Assembly: GCF_007421815.1 (NCBI RefSeq)
Contig: NZ_VLNT01000009.1
Span: 62,001 to 126,000, forward strand
DNA from: Aeromicrobium piscarium
Lineage (GTDB): Bacteria > Actinomycetota > Actinomycetes > Propionibacteriales > Nocardioidaceae
DNA: 64,000 nt
Direction: 5' to 3'
Of the stretch, positions 29,310 through 38,333 are shown one piece after another. The translations under genes were made by a program, and so were the position numbers. The notes beneath the pieces were generated by a model. It was given only the letters and a program-made list of their open reading frames with translations. It did no database searches and was not told where the DNA came from. Each line of letters opens with the position of its first letter. The stretch's first letter is position 1.

Positions 29310-31166
29310 GTGTCCACTCTCCACGGCCCGGCCCCGGGTTCGACCCCGGCCGAGGTTCTCCGCAATTTCTGCATCATCGCGCATATCGACCACGGCAAGT
29401 CCACCCTCGCCGACCGCATGCTCCAGATCACCGAGGTGGTCGACGAGCGTGCCGCGCGGGCCCAATATCTCGACCGCATGGACATCGAGCGCGAGCGTGG
29501 CATCACGATCAAGAGCCAGGCCGTGCGCATGCCGTTCACGCCTGCCCGAGGCGAGAGCGCCGGCACCGTTCATGTGCTCAACATGATCGACACGCCCGGT
29601 CACGTCGACTTCACCTACGAAGTGAGCCGCAGCCTCGAGGCCTGCGAGGGTGCGATCCTGCTCGTCGACGCCGCCCAAGGCATCGAGGCGCAGACCCTCG
29701 CCAATCTCTACCTCGCGCTCGAAGCCGACCTGCACATCATCCCGGTGCTCAACAAGATCGACCTGCCGGGAGCGCAGCCGGAGAAATACGCTGAGGAGCT
29801 CGCCGGCATCATCGGCGGAGACCCCGCCGATGTGCTGCGGGTGTCGGCCAAGACCGGCGAGGGAGTCGCGGACCTGCTGGAGGCGATCGTCGAGCAGGTG
29901 CCCGCCCCGGTGGGCGATGCCGACGGCCCGCCGAGGGCATTGATCTTCGACAGCGTCTACGACACCTACCGAGGGGTCGTCACCTACGTGCGCGTGGTCG
30001 ACGGCCAGCTCAACCACCGTGACCGCATCAAGATGATGTCGACCGGCGCCGTGCACGAGATGCTCGAGGTCGGAGTGATCAGCCCCGAGCCGATCAAGGA
30101 GAGCAGCCTCGGCGTCGGCGAGGTCGGCTATCTGATCACGGGCGTCAAGGAGGTCCGTCAGTCGCGGGTCGGCGACACCGTCACCTCCAACAACCGCCCC
30201 GCTGATGAGGCGCTCGGCGGTTACCGGCATCCCAACCCGATGGTGTTCTCTGGGCTGTACCCGATCGACGGTGACGACTACCCGACGCTGCGCGACGCCC
30301 TCGACAAGCTGCAGCTGAACGACGCCGCGCTCCAGTTCGAGCCGGAGTCCTCCGGGGCCCTGGGCTTCGGCTTCCGTATCGGCTTCCTGGGGCTGCTGCA
30401 CCTGGAGATCGTGCGCGAGCGGCTGGAGCGCGAGTTCAACCTCGACCTCATCTCCACCGCGCCGAATGTGATCTACCGGGTCGTCATGGAGGACGGCAGC
30501 GAGGTGGTCGTCACCAACCCGAGCGAGTACCCCACGAGCGGCAAGATCGCCGAGGTCTACGAACCGATCGTCAACGCCACGCTGCTCGCACCCGCGGACT
30601 ACATCGGCGCGATCATGGATCTGTGTCAGTCGCGTCGCGGCAAGCTCGAGGGCATGGACTATCTGTCCGAGGACCGTGTGGAGATCCGCTACACGCTGCC
30701 CATGGGCGAGATCATGTTCGACTTCTTCGACCAGCTCAAGTCGCGCACCAAGGGATACGCCTCGTTGAACTACGAGCCCTCGGGCGAGCAGGCCGCCGAC
30801 CTGGTCAAGGTCGACATCCTGTTGCAGGGCGAGATCGTCGACGCCTTCAGCGCGATCGTGCACCGCGACTCGGCCTATGCCTACGGTGTCGCGCTGGCCG
30901 GGAAGCTCAAGGAGCTCATCCCTCGACAGCAGTTCGAAGTGCCGATCCAGGCCGCAATCGGAGCGCGCATCATCGCCCGCGAGACGATCCGCGCGATGCG
31001 AAAGGACGTCCTCGCGAAGTGCTACGGCGGCGATATCAGCCGTAAGCGCAAGCTGCTGGAGAAGCAGAAGGAAGGCAAGAAGCGCATGAAGATGGTCGGT
31101 CGTGTCGAGGTCCCCCAGGAGGCCTTCATCGCCGCCCTCTCCACCAGCGAGCCCAAGCCGTCCTGA
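29310..31166 (+). CDS. lepA: Elongation factor 4 (LepA)
   Basis: LepA is a ribosome-associated translational GTPase. The 618-residue protein has G1 AHIDHGKST, the switch region [15 protein letters not shown]3 [14 protein letters not shown] and G4 NKIDLPGA, followed by domain II, the EF-G-like domains, and the LepA-specific C-terminus ([17 protein letters not shown]). The GTG start is eight bases after the upstream membrane-protein gene. Length and motifs are normal. Confidence 0.97.
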   Translation: MSTLHGPAPGSTPAEVLRNFCIIAHIDHGKSTLADRMLQITEVVDERAARAQYLDRMDIERERGITIKSQAVRMPFTPARGESAGTVHVLNMIDTPGHVDFTYEVSRSLEACEGAILLVDAAQGIEAQTLANLYLALEADLHIIPVLNKIDLPGAQPEKYAEELAGIIGGDPADVLRVSAKTGEGVADLLEAIVEQVPAPVGDADGPPRALIFDSVYDTYRGVVTYVRVVDGQLNHRDRIKMMSTGAVHEMLEVGVISPEPIKESSLGVGEVGYLITGVKEVRQSRVGDTVTSNNRPADEALGGYRHPNPMVFSGLYPIDGDDYPTLRDALDKLQLNDAALQFEPESSGALGFGFRIGFLGLLHLEIVRERLEREFNLDLISTAPNVIYRVVMEDGSEVVVTNPSEYPTSGKIAEVYEPIVNATLLAPADYIGAIMDLCQSRRGKLEGMDYLSEDRVEIRYTLPMGEIMFDFFDQLKSRTKGYASLNYEPSGEQAADLVKVDILLQGEIVDAFSAIVHRDSAYAYGVALAGKLKELIPRQQFEVPIQAAIGARIIARETIRAMRKDVLAKCYGGDISRKRKLLEKQKEGKKRMKMVGRVEVPQEAFIAALSTSEPKPS

Positions 31167-31186
31167 CCTCCGTTCCATCGAGCGCG

Positions 31187-31321
31187 GGTCCTCGTTGAGT
31201 GTGGGTCCTCGTTGAGTGTGGGGGTATCTCCCTGGACGGCGCGCAGCGGAGTCTTTGGGGAACGTTTGGACGGTGAAACCCGGCGTTGAGCCGTCCCAAC
31301 ATCACACTCAACGGGAACCCC
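31187..31321. repeat. Intergenic inverted-repeat element 4
   Basis: Two tandem 17-bp units (31187-31203, 31204-31220; core CTCGTTGAGTGTG) face one inverted copy at 31303-31321. The interior (about 31219-31261) matches, in inverse orientation, the interior of element 5 at 40504-40547, sharing CTCCCTGG and GCGCAGCGGAGT. It lies between lepA and the MOSC gene. Confidence 0.75.
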
Positions 31322-31327
31322 ACCCTC

Positions 31328-31333
31328 TATGCT
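31328..31333 (+). promoter_or_regulatory. -10 for leaderless MOSC gene
   Basis: TATGCT, six bases, ATG at 31340. The -10 lies just outside repeat element 4. Confidence 0.5.
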
Positions 31334-31339
31334 CGAGCG

Positions 31340-31957
31340 ATGGCGCGGGTCGAGTCGGTCAATGTAGGACGGGTCCGACCGACCGCACACGGGAAGCTGA
31401 AGCGGACCGGGATCGACAAGCGGTCCGTCGCAGGCGCCGTATGGATCGGCGAACTCGGCCTCGACGGCGATGAGATCGCCGACCTGGCCCATCACGGTGG
31501 CCCTGACAAGGCCGTCTACATGTTCGCGCGGGAGGACTACGCGCACTGGGAGACCGAACTAGACAGGCCGCTGGCCAGCGGCGTCTTCGGGGAGAACCTG
31601 ACGACCATCGGCCTCGACATCCAGAACGCGCGGATGGGGGAGCGGTGGCGCGTCGGTGACGCCCTGCTCGAGGTCACCTCGGTGCGCATCCCCTGCTCGG
31701 TGTTCGCGGGATTCCTGGACGAGCCCCGGTGGGTCAAGCGGTTTACCGCCCATGGAGTCCCCGGCGCGTATCTGCGCGTGCTCGAGTCCGGACACGTGGC
31801 AGCCGGCGCCCCGATCGTCGTCGATGAACGCCCCGACCACGACCTCACGGTGGGGCTGGTGTTCCGGGCTTGCACCACGGAGCGCGAACTGTTGTCGCGG
31901 GTGGCCGAGGAACCACGGATCAGCGCCGCGCTCCGTCAGAAGGCAACAACTCGGTGA
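31340..31957 (+). CDS. MOSC-domain protein (YiiM-like)
   Basis: This 205-residue cytoplasmic protein has a MOSC domain, associated with molybdenum-cofactor-dependent reductions. ADLAHHGGPDKAVYMFAREDYAHW and FGENLTTIGLD are hallmark segments. VTSVRIPCSVFAGFLDEPRW holds the conserved Cys thought to bind the cofactor sulfur. A YiiM-type C-terminal three-helix extension follows (about residues 165-205). ATG 31340 is set by the upstream TATGCT; upstream in-frame codons fall in the repeat element. Proteins of this type help reduce N-hydroxylated compounds in E. coli; the substrate here is unknown. Confidence 0.85.
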   Translation: MARVESVNVGRVRPTAHGKLKRTGIDKRSVAGAVWIGELGLDGDEIADLAHHGGPDKAVYMFAREDYAHWETELDRPLASGVFGENLTTIGLDIQNARMGERWRVGDALLEVTSVRIPCSVFAGFLDEPRWVKRFTAHGVPGAYLRVLESGHVAAGAPIVVDERPDHDLTVGLVFRACTTERELLSRVAEEPRISAALRQKATTR

Positions 31958-31986
31958 AGTCGGTGTGAGACAAGCTACTCATCAGT

Positions 31987-31992
31987 TAAGGT
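31987..31992 (+). promoter_or_regulatory. Possible -10 for acyl-CoA synthetase gene
   Basis: TAAGGT lies 35 nt before the ATG at 32027, with a weak TGTGAG 17 bases upstream as -35. Confidence 0.35.
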
Positions 31993-32026
31993 GATCTCCA
32001 CCACAAGTCCCCCGCGAAGGAGCACG

Positions 32027-33862
32027 ATGCCTGCCCCGACCCCCACGCCCGAGCAGCTGGAGATCATCAACAACCGTGCCCGCAGCGTCGGAGAGATGTT
32101 CTTCGACCGTGTCGCCAAGTCCGGCGGTGGTGAGGCATTCCGGTACCCGGACGACCAGGAGAACTGGCAGTCGATCACCTGGTCAGAGGCCGGCGAGCAC
32201 GTGAGCAAGCTGGCCGCCGGGCTCATCGCCCTCGGCATCGAACGCGAGCAGCGCGTCGCGATCGCCGCCGGTACTCGCTACGAATGGATCCTGGCCGATC
32301 TCGCGGTCAACTCCGCCGGTGCGGCCACCACCACGGTCTATCCCACATCCGTCGCCGATGATGTCGCGTACATCCTCGCCGACTCCGACAGCCGTGTGGT
32401 CTTCGCCGAGGACGACGAGCAGCTCGCCAAGCTGCGCGAGAAGCGTTCGGAGCTGCCGAGCGTCGAGAAGGTCGTCCTCTTCGACGGCGAGGGTGACGAC
32501 GACTGGGTCATCACCTTCGCGGAGCTGGAGACGATGGGTCAGTCCTATCTGGAGGAGAACCCCGAGGCGGTGCGAGAGCGCGTGGCGGCCACCGAGCCCG
32601 ACGACCTCGCCACCTTGATCTACACCTCCGGCACCACCGGCCGGCCGAAGGGCGTCCGGCTCAGCCACGACGGCTGGACCTACGAGGGCGCAGCGGTCGC
32701 GGCCGGTGGATTCCTCACCGTCGACGACCTGGAATTCCGCTGGCTGCCGATGGCGCACTCCTTCGGCAAAGTCCTGCTGACCACGCAGCTGCAGGTCGGG
32801 TTCCCGGCGGCGATCGACGGTCGCGTGCCGAAGATCGTGGACAACCTCGCGGTCGTCCAGCCGACCTTCATGGGTGCTGCGCCGCGCATCTTCGAGAAGG
32901 CCTACGGCCGCATCGTCGGGATGATGGAGGAAGAGGGAGGCGCCAAGCTCAAGATCTTCCGCTGGGCCGAGAAGGTCGGCCTCGAGCACTCGCGGCTGGA
33001 ACGCGCAGGCAAGTCGATCCCCGCCGGCTTGAAGATCAAGTACGGCATCGCCGACAAGCTCGTCTTCACCAAGATCCGCGCCCGCTTCGGCGGCAGGGTG
33101 CGCTTCTTCATCTCGGGCGCCGCAGCGCTGTCCTCCGATATCGCCGAGTGGTTCCACGCGGCCGGTGTCCTCATCCTGGAGGGCTACGGCCTCACCGAGA
33201 CCTCGGCGGGATCCTTCGTCAATCACCCCGATGACTTCAAGATCGGCTCCGTGGGCCTGCCGATGCCGGGTACCGAGGTCAAGATCGCCGAGGACGGCGA
33301 GGTCCTCATCAAGGGCCCGGGCGTCATGCACGGGTACCACAATCTCGAGGCGGAGTCGGCCTCCTCACTCACGGGCGACGGTTGGCTCGCCACGGGCGAT
33401 ATCGGCGAGCTCGATGCCGATGGCTTCCTGCGGATCACCGACCGCAAGAAGGACCTGTTCAAGACCTCCGGAGGCAAGTACGTCGCCCCATCGCATATCG
33501 AGGGCGCGTTCAAGGCGGTCTGCCCGCTCGCGAGCCAGATGGTCGTCCACGGCAACGAGCGCAACTTCTGCTCCGCGCTCATCACCCTCGACCCCGACGC
33601 GGTGGAAGCGTGGGCGCAGCAGCACGGCATGGCCGGAGCGTCGTACAGCGAGGTCGTCTCTTCCGACGCGATGCAGAGCGAGATGGAGGGCTACGTCAAG
33701 GAGCTGAATTCCAAGCTCAACCAGTGGGAGACGATCAAGAAGTGGGCCATCCTCGATCACGATCTGTCGATCGAGTCCGGGGAGATCACGCCGAGCCTCA
33801 AGGTCAAGCGTCGCGTCGTGGAGGACAACTACAAGGACATCCTCGACGGCTTCTACGCCTGA
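32027..33862 (+). CDS. Long-chain fatty-acid--CoA ligase (FadD15-like)
   Basis: This cytoplasmic or membrane-associated ANL-family enzyme makes acyl-CoA through an acyl-AMP intermediate. The 611-residue protein has the P-loop YTSGTTGRPKG near residue 199, the A5 motif GYGLTETSAG, the A7/A8 region ATGDIGELDADGFLRITDR, and KKDLFKTSGGKYVAP. The ATG follows AAGGAG. It is the FadD15-like type common in actinobacterial housekeeping regions and lies here just before hemW. It is distinct in sequence from the two ligases in the 51-58 kb island. Confidence 0.9.
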   Translation: MPAPTPTPEQLEIINNRARSVGEMFFDRVAKSGGGEAFRYPDDQENWQSITWSEAGEHVSKLAAGLIALGIEREQRVAIAAGTRYEWILADLAVNSAGAATTTVYPTSVADDVAYILADSDSRVVFAEDDEQLAKLREKRSELPSVEKVVLFDGEGDDDWVITFAELETMGQSYLEENPEAVRERVAATEPDDLATLIYTSGTTGRPKGVRLSHDGWTYEGAAVAAGGFLTVDDLEFRWLPMAHSFGKVLLTTQLQVGFPAAIDGRVPKIVDNLAVVQPTFMGAAPRIFEKAYGRIVGMMEEEGGAKLKIFRWAEKVGLEHSRLERAGKSIPAGLKIKYGIADKLVFTKIRARFGGRVRFFISGAAALSSDIAEWFHAAGVLILEGYGLTETSAGSFVNHPDDFKIGSVGLPMPGTEVKIAEDGEVLIKGPGVMHGYHNLEAESASSLTGDGWLATGDIGELDADGFLRITDRKKDLFKTSGGKYVAPSHIEGAFKAVCPLASQMVVHGNERNFCSALITLDPDAVEAWAQQHGMAGASYSEVVSSDAMQSEMEGYVKELNSKLNQWETIKKWAILDHDLSIESGEITPSLKVKRRVVEDNYKDILDGFYA

Positions 33863-33891
33863 CGCCTGAGATCAGCGTCGCCCCCAGCCAG

Positions 33892-33897
33892 TAGGCT
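33892..33897 (+). promoter_or_regulatory. -10 for leaderless hemW
   Basis: TAGGCT, six bases, GTG at 33904. Confidence 0.5.
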
Positions 33898-33903
33898 GGT
33901 TCC

Positions 33904-35049
33904 GTGACCGCCGAAGGAGCGACCGCCAGGGAGTGGGGTCGCTCCTTCGGCTTGTATCTGCACGTGCCGTTCTGTGATGTGCGCTGCGGTTACTGCGATT
34001 TCAACACCTACACGTCCGATGAGCTGGGGGAGGGCGCTACCCGCGCGCAGTACGCCGACTCGGCGCTCCGGGAGATCGACCTGGCCGCCCGGACGACCGG
34101 CCCGCGCGAGGTGGACACGGTCTTCGTCGGCGGTGGCACGCCGACCCAGCTCGCCTCGGCCGAGCTCGTGCGGATGCTGCGCGGTATCGACCGGGCCTGG
34201 GGCCTGGCCCCGGATGCGGAGGTCACCACCGAGGCCAATCCCGACAGCGTCACGCCCGCATCCCTGGCGGAGCTGCGTGAGGGCGGTTTCACCCGGATCT
34301 CCTTCGGCATGCAGTCCGCTGCCCCGCATGTCCTCGCGATGCTCGACCGCACGCACGACCCGGCCAATGTGCCGCGTGCGGTGCGATGGGCGCGCGAGGC
34401 CGGCTTCGAGCAGGTGAGCCTCGATCTCATCTACGGCACGCCCACCGAGTCGATCCAGGACTGGCGGCGCAGCGTGGAGGAAGCGCTGTCGATGGAGCCC
34501 GACCATGTCAGCGCCTATGCGCTCATCGTCGAGGACGGCACGGCCTTCGCCCGCAAGGTGCGCCGTGGTGAGGTGACGATGCCCGATGATGACGAGACCG
34601 CCGACAAGTATCTGCTCGCCGACGACCTCTTCGAGCAGGCGGGACTCGGCTGGTACGAGTTGTCGAACTGGGCACGCGACGACGACGCCCGGTGCCGCCA
34701 CAACCTCGGCTACTGGTATTCCGGCGACTGGTGGGGCATCGGCCCCGGCGCGCATTCGCATCTCGACGGCGAGCGGTGGTGGAATATCAAGCATCCGGCG
34801 GCCTACGCGCAGCGGCTCGCGTCCGGCGGATCGCCGCGGGCCGACGGCGAGACCCTCGACGAGGACATCCGCGCACTCGAGGACGTCATGCTGCGCATCC
34901 GGTTGCGTGAGGGCATCGAAACGAGGGCGTTGGCGGGAGACCCCGCTCCGATGATCGCCGAGGGTCTGCTGACGGCGCAGGACGATCGCGTCGTGCTCAC
35001 CCGCGAGGGTCGCCTCCTGGCCGACCACGTCGTCCGCCGACTCACCTGA
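33904..35049 (+). CDS. hemW: HemW-type radical SAM heme chaperone
   Basis: This 381-residue member of the HemW/HemN-like family has the radical SAM cluster motif FCDVRCGYCDF (C-x3-C-x2-C), placing it with HemW (heme-binding chaperone) rather than true HemN. EVDTVFVGGGTPTQL and the SAM-binding ISFGMQSA follow, then a C-terminal HemN-C-type region. It was long annotated as coproporphyrinogen III oxidase. The GTG start follows TAGGCT at leaderless spacing. It normally precedes hrcA; here a four-gene glycosyltransferase cassette and two further genes lie between. Confidence 0.92.
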   Translation: MTAEGATAREWGRSFGLYLHVPFCDVRCGYCDFNTYTSDELGEGATRAQYADSALREIDLAARTTGPREVDTVFVGGGTPTQLASAELVRMLRGIDRAWGLAPDAEVTTEANPDSVTPASLAELREGGFTRISFGMQSAAPHVLAMLDRTHDPANVPRAVRWAREAGFEQVSLDLIYGTPTESIQDWRRSVEEALSMEPDHVSAYALIVEDGTAFARKVRRGEVTMPDDDETADKYLLADDLFEQAGLGWYELSNWARDDDARCRHNLGYWYSGDWWGIGPGAHSHLDGERWWNIKHPAAYAQRLASGGSPRADGETLDEDIRALEDVMLRIRLREGIETRALAGDPAPMIAEGLLTAQDDRVVLTREGRLLADHVVRRLT

Positions 35050-35164
35050 GGTCAGCATGGCCAGATCACCCCGGAAGGATGGTTCATCGGGGGCGCCCCC
35101 GGGTACGACGTAGCTGACGACGCGACAGGTCGCCGTCCTCCACGTCGATCGAAAGGTGCGTCGC

Positions 35165-36310
35165 ATGCGTGTGGCCCATCGGCCTTCCCCCACCCCGGAC
35201 CGGGCGGCGGATGGCACCATCCGTGTGGCCTCAGTGCCCGCCGGGCATGTCTACATCCGTCACCTCGCCCCGGTGGGAAGGGCACTGCGCGACGTCGTTC
35301 GTCTGAAGGATCCCGTGCCGTCGGGCGCCTCCCCGGCCGAGCAGAGCCGCTGGTGGCCGCCGGTCATGCTCGACCCGGCCTGGATCGAGCGCGCCCACGA
35401 CAGCTTCGACGTGTTCCATGTGCAGTTCGGCTTCGATGCCTTCGCTCCGGCCGACCTGCGACGCGCGGTCGAAACGCTCCGTGAGCACGGCAAGCCCCTG
35501 GTCCACACGGCGCACGACCTGCGCAACCCGCACCACCGCACGCGGGACCTCCACGATGCTCAGCTCGACGTCCTGATCCCGGCTGCCGATGCCGTGATCA
35601 CCCTGACGCCCGGCGCGGCCGCGGAGATCGAGCGCCGCTGGTCGCGTGAGGCCATCGTCCTGCCGCACCCGCATGTCGTGGACTTCGAGACGATGGGATC
35701 GCTGCCCGTGACGCGTAGGGCACCCGCCGAACGCGGGGGTGAGTTCCGTGTGGGGTTGCACGTCAAGAGCCTGCGCTCGTGCATGGACCCCTTGGCGATG
35801 CTCCCCGCGCTCGTGCGGGCGGTCAGCTCGATCCCCGGCGGTGTGCTCCAGATCGACGGTCACACCGATGTCCTTGACCCTGGCGGGGCGAGGTACGACG
35901 TCGAGCTGGCCTCGGCCCTGCGCGCCGCACCGTCCTGTGTCGACGTGCGGATCCACGACTTCTTCTCCGATGCCGAGCTGGTCGACTACCTGGCCTCGCT
36001 GGACCTGTCGGTGCTGCCGTACCGGTTCGGCACGCACTCGGGGTGGCTGGAAGCCTGCCGCGACGTGGGCACGCCGGTCGCGGCACCCACGTGCGGCTAC
36101 TACGCCGACCAGGGGCCCGTCCACTCGTTCACGATGGACGAGGACCGTCTCGACGAGGATGAGCTGGTCGACGCGGTTCTGGCCGCTTACCGGCAGACCC
36201 CGCCGCCGGCGGAGATCGTGGCCCGGAGGCGGGCCCAGCGCGACCAGATCGCCGCCGCGCATGCCGAGCTCTATGCCGATCTCGTGGAGGCCCGATGCGC
36301 GTCTGCCTGA
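35165..36310 (+). CDS. GT4-like glycosyltransferase (operon gene 1)
   Basis: This 381-residue GT-B enzyme begins with variable sequence and then DVFHVQFGFDAF and HTAHDLRNPHH, the N-terminal sugar-acceptor half. VGLHVKSLRSCMDPL and the donor half (LASLDLSVLPYRFGTHSGWLE, with a Glu in the usual EX-type position) follow. Family GT4 is likely, though divergent. ATG 35165 follows AAAGGTG. The C-terminus overlaps the next gene by 16 bases, so translation is coupled. No membrane segments are visible. Confidence 0.75.
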   Translation: MRVAHRPSPTPDRAADGTIRVASVPAGHVYIRHLAPVGRALRDVVRLKDPVPSGASPAEQSRWWPPVMLDPAWIERAHDSFDVFHVQFGFDAFAPADLRRAVETLREHGKPLVHTAHDLRNPHHRTRDLHDAQLDVLIPAADAVITLTPGAAAEIERRWSREAIVLPHPHVVDFETMGSLPVTRRAPAERGGEFRVGLHVKSLRSCMDPLAMLPALVRAVSSIPGGVLQIDGHTDVLDPGGARYDVELASALRAAPSCVDVRIHDFFSDAELVDYLASLDLSVLPYRFGTHSGWLEACRDVGTPVAAPTCGYYADQGPVHSFTMDEDRLDEDELVDAVLAAYRQTPPPAEIVARRRAQRDQIAAAHAELYADLVEARCASA

Positions 36311-37359
36311 TCGCCTCCAGCAGATTCCCGATCGCCGAGCCCTTCCAAGGCGGTCTCGAGGCGCATACGGCGGCACTCGGGTCAGCACTGATCGAGCGAG
36401 GACATGAGGTCACGATCTTCGCCGCCCCGGGTTCCGATCCGGCCCTCGGTGCCGTCGAGCTGCCCGTCCGGCGGTTCGAGCCGAGTCCGGCCGCTCGGGC
36501 GGATGTCGGCGCACACCCCGAGACGTGGCTGCGCGAGCACCACGCCTATCTCGCCCTGATGCTCGATCTCATCGAACACGGGCGCGACCGATTCGATGTG
36601 GTCCACAACAACAGCCTGCATCACCTCCCGATCGCGATGGCCGCCGCGACGGGGTTGCGCTTCCTGACGACCCTGCACACGCCACCGGTCGGCTGGCTGG
36701 AGTCGGCGATCGCGCTGGCGCCCTCGCCGTCGACCTATGTCGCCGTCAGCCGGCACACCGCGGATGCCTGGGTGCACGCGGTGCGTCCGGTGGTGATCCC
36801 CAATGGCGTCGACACGCAGCGGTGGGTGCCGGGCCCTGGGGGCGAGCGTGCGATCTGGACCGGTCGGCTGGTTCCCGAGAAAGCCCCGCACCTGGCGATC
36901 GAAGCCGCCCGGCGTGCCGGCCTCCCGCTCGATCTAGCGGGGCCGGTGCACGACCGGGCGTATTTCGACGAGGCCATCGCTCCGCGGCTGGGCGACGGCA
37001 TCCGCTACCTCGGTCACCTCGGGAGCACCGATCTCGTGGCAGCCGTCGGTACGTCGCGCGTCGCGCTGGTGTCCCCGCGCTGGGACGAGCCCTATGGCCT
37101 GGTCGCGGCAGAGGCCATGGCATGTGGCACGCCGGTCGCGGCCTTCGCGCGCGGGGCGCTGCCCGAGCTGATCGGCCCGAGGGGCGGACGGCTCGCGGAG
37201 CCCGATGACGTGGACGCGCTCGCTCGCGCGGCCGTCGACGCGCAGATGCTGGACCGCGGGGCTGTGCGAGCCCATGCGGTCGAGCACTGCGACCTTCGCC
37301 GGATGGTCGACGACTACGAAAGGCTTTACAACGGCTCTCCCGTCGGGGCGATGGCGTGA
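36295..37359 (+). CDS. GT4 glycosyltransferase (operon gene 2)
   Basis: This 354-residue GT-B enzyme has the N-terminal SSRFPIAEPFQGGLEAHTAA, then VVHNNSLHHLPIA and VIPNGVDTQRW. A clear GT4 nucleotide-sugar half follows: AIWTGRLVPEKAPHLAIEAA, then SPRWDEPYGLVAAEAMACG with the EX7E motif. It overlaps the preceding gene by 16 bases and the next by four. Both donor and acceptor are unknown. It looks intact and is the best-conserved of the four glycosyltransferases here. Confidence 0.88.
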   Translation: MRVCLIASSRFPIAEPFQGGLEAHTAALGSALIERGHEVTIFAAPGSDPALGAVELPVRRFEPSPAARADVGAHPETWLREHHAYLALMLDLIEHGRDRFDVVHNNSLHHLPIAMAAATGLRFLTTLHTPPVGWLESAIALAPSPSTYVAVSRHTADAWVHAVRPVVIPNGVDTQRWVPGPGGERAIWTGRLVPEKAPHLAIEAARRAGLPLDLAGPVHDRAYFDEAIAPRLGDGIRYLGHLGSTDLVAAVGTSRVALVSPRWDEPYGLVAAEAMACGTPVAAFARGALPELIGPRGGRLAEPDDVDALARAAVDAQMLDRGAVRAHAVEHCDLRRMVDDYERLYNGSPVGAMA

Positions 37360-38333
37360 TCGGCTACTACGCACACCATCACGGCGCCGGTCACCTCAAC
37401 CGGGCCATGACATTGGCGCCCTGGCTCCCGGAGTTCACGCTGCTCTCGTCGGCGGCGCCCCCGGACTCGTGGGACGGCGACTGGGTCGAGCTCGCCCGCG
37501 ACGACACAGGGGTGGCCGAGGATCCGACCGCGCACGGGCTGCTCCACTGGGTGCCCCGGCACGACCGGGGTCTCAGCGCCCGGATGGCGACCATCTCGGC
37601 ATGGATCGAGAGAGCGCGACCTGAGCTGATGATCGTCGACGTGTCGGTGGAGGTCTGTCTGCTGGCGCGGCTGCACGGCATCCCGGTGATCACGGTCGCG
37701 CAGCCGGGGATCCGCGACGATGTGCCCCACTCGATGGCCTATCGGATCGCCGATCGAGTCGTGGCTCCCTGGCCCGCGTCCGCGGGCGATCTGCTGCGGG
37801 GCATCGCTCACCCTGATCGCCTCGTCCATGTCGGGGCCTTCTCGCGCTTCGACGACCGCGTCCCGCCACCGGGACCAGAGACGCGCACGGTCGCCCTGCT
37901 GCTCGGGCGCGGCGGACACGATGTGCCCGAGGAGGCCGTCGACCGCGCGCGGGCGTCGACCCCCGACTGGGAATGGAGCATCGCCGGTTCTTCGGCGGCG
38001 TCCTGGGTGGAGGATCCCTGGAGGCGGCTCGTCGATGCCGATGTGATCGTGACCCACGCCGGGCAGAACGCCCTCGCCGAGGTCGCCGCGGCGCGTCGCC
38101 CGGTGATCGTGGTGCCGCAGGACCGGCCCCACGAGGAGCAGCGCACGATGGCGGCGACCCTGCGCGAAGGCGGGCGGTGGCCGGTCGTCTCCCTCGACGG
38201 GTTCCCGACCCACGGCTGGCCGGCCCTGCTCGATCTGGCGTCGGGGCTCGACGGCGAGCGATGGAAGGATTGGAACGACGGGGAAGGAGCGAGACGTTTC
38301 GCTCACGTCGTGTACGAGGTGTTGCGGCGATGA
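37356..38333 (+). CDS. GT28/MurG-like glycosyltransferase (operon gene 3)
   Basis: This 325-residue GT-B protein begins GYYAHHHGAGHLNRAMTLA, a glycine/His-rich N-terminal loop reminiscent of MurG/GT28 enzymes. VIVTHAGQNALAEVAAARRP and VIVVPQDRPHEEQ form the typical C-terminal donor-binding region. The GTG start overlaps the upstream stop (GTGA), and the stop overlaps the next ATG (ATGA). These couplings argue for one pathway. Confidence 0.8.
   Translation: MIGYYAHHHGAGHLNRAMTLAPWLPEFTLLSSAAPPDSWDGDWVELARDDTGVAEDPTAHGLLHWVPRHDRGLSARMATISAWIERARPELMIVDVSVEVCLLARLHGIPVITVAQPGIRDDVPHSMAYRIADRVVAPWPASAGDLLRGIAHPDRLVHVGAFSRFDDRVPPPGPETRTVALLLGRGGHDVPEEAVDRARASTPDWEWSIAGSSAASWVEDPWRRLVDADVIVTHAGQNALAEVAAARRPVIVVPQDRPHEEQRTMAATLREGGRWPVVSLDGFPTHGWPALLDLASGLDGERWKDWNDGEGARRFAHVVYEVLRR

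Noticed and set aside
35088..35101. CGGGGGCGCCCCCG palindrome after hemW as a terminator
   Set aside because: It is a loopless 14-bp palindrome that could not form a stable intrinsic terminator hairpin of normal geometry.
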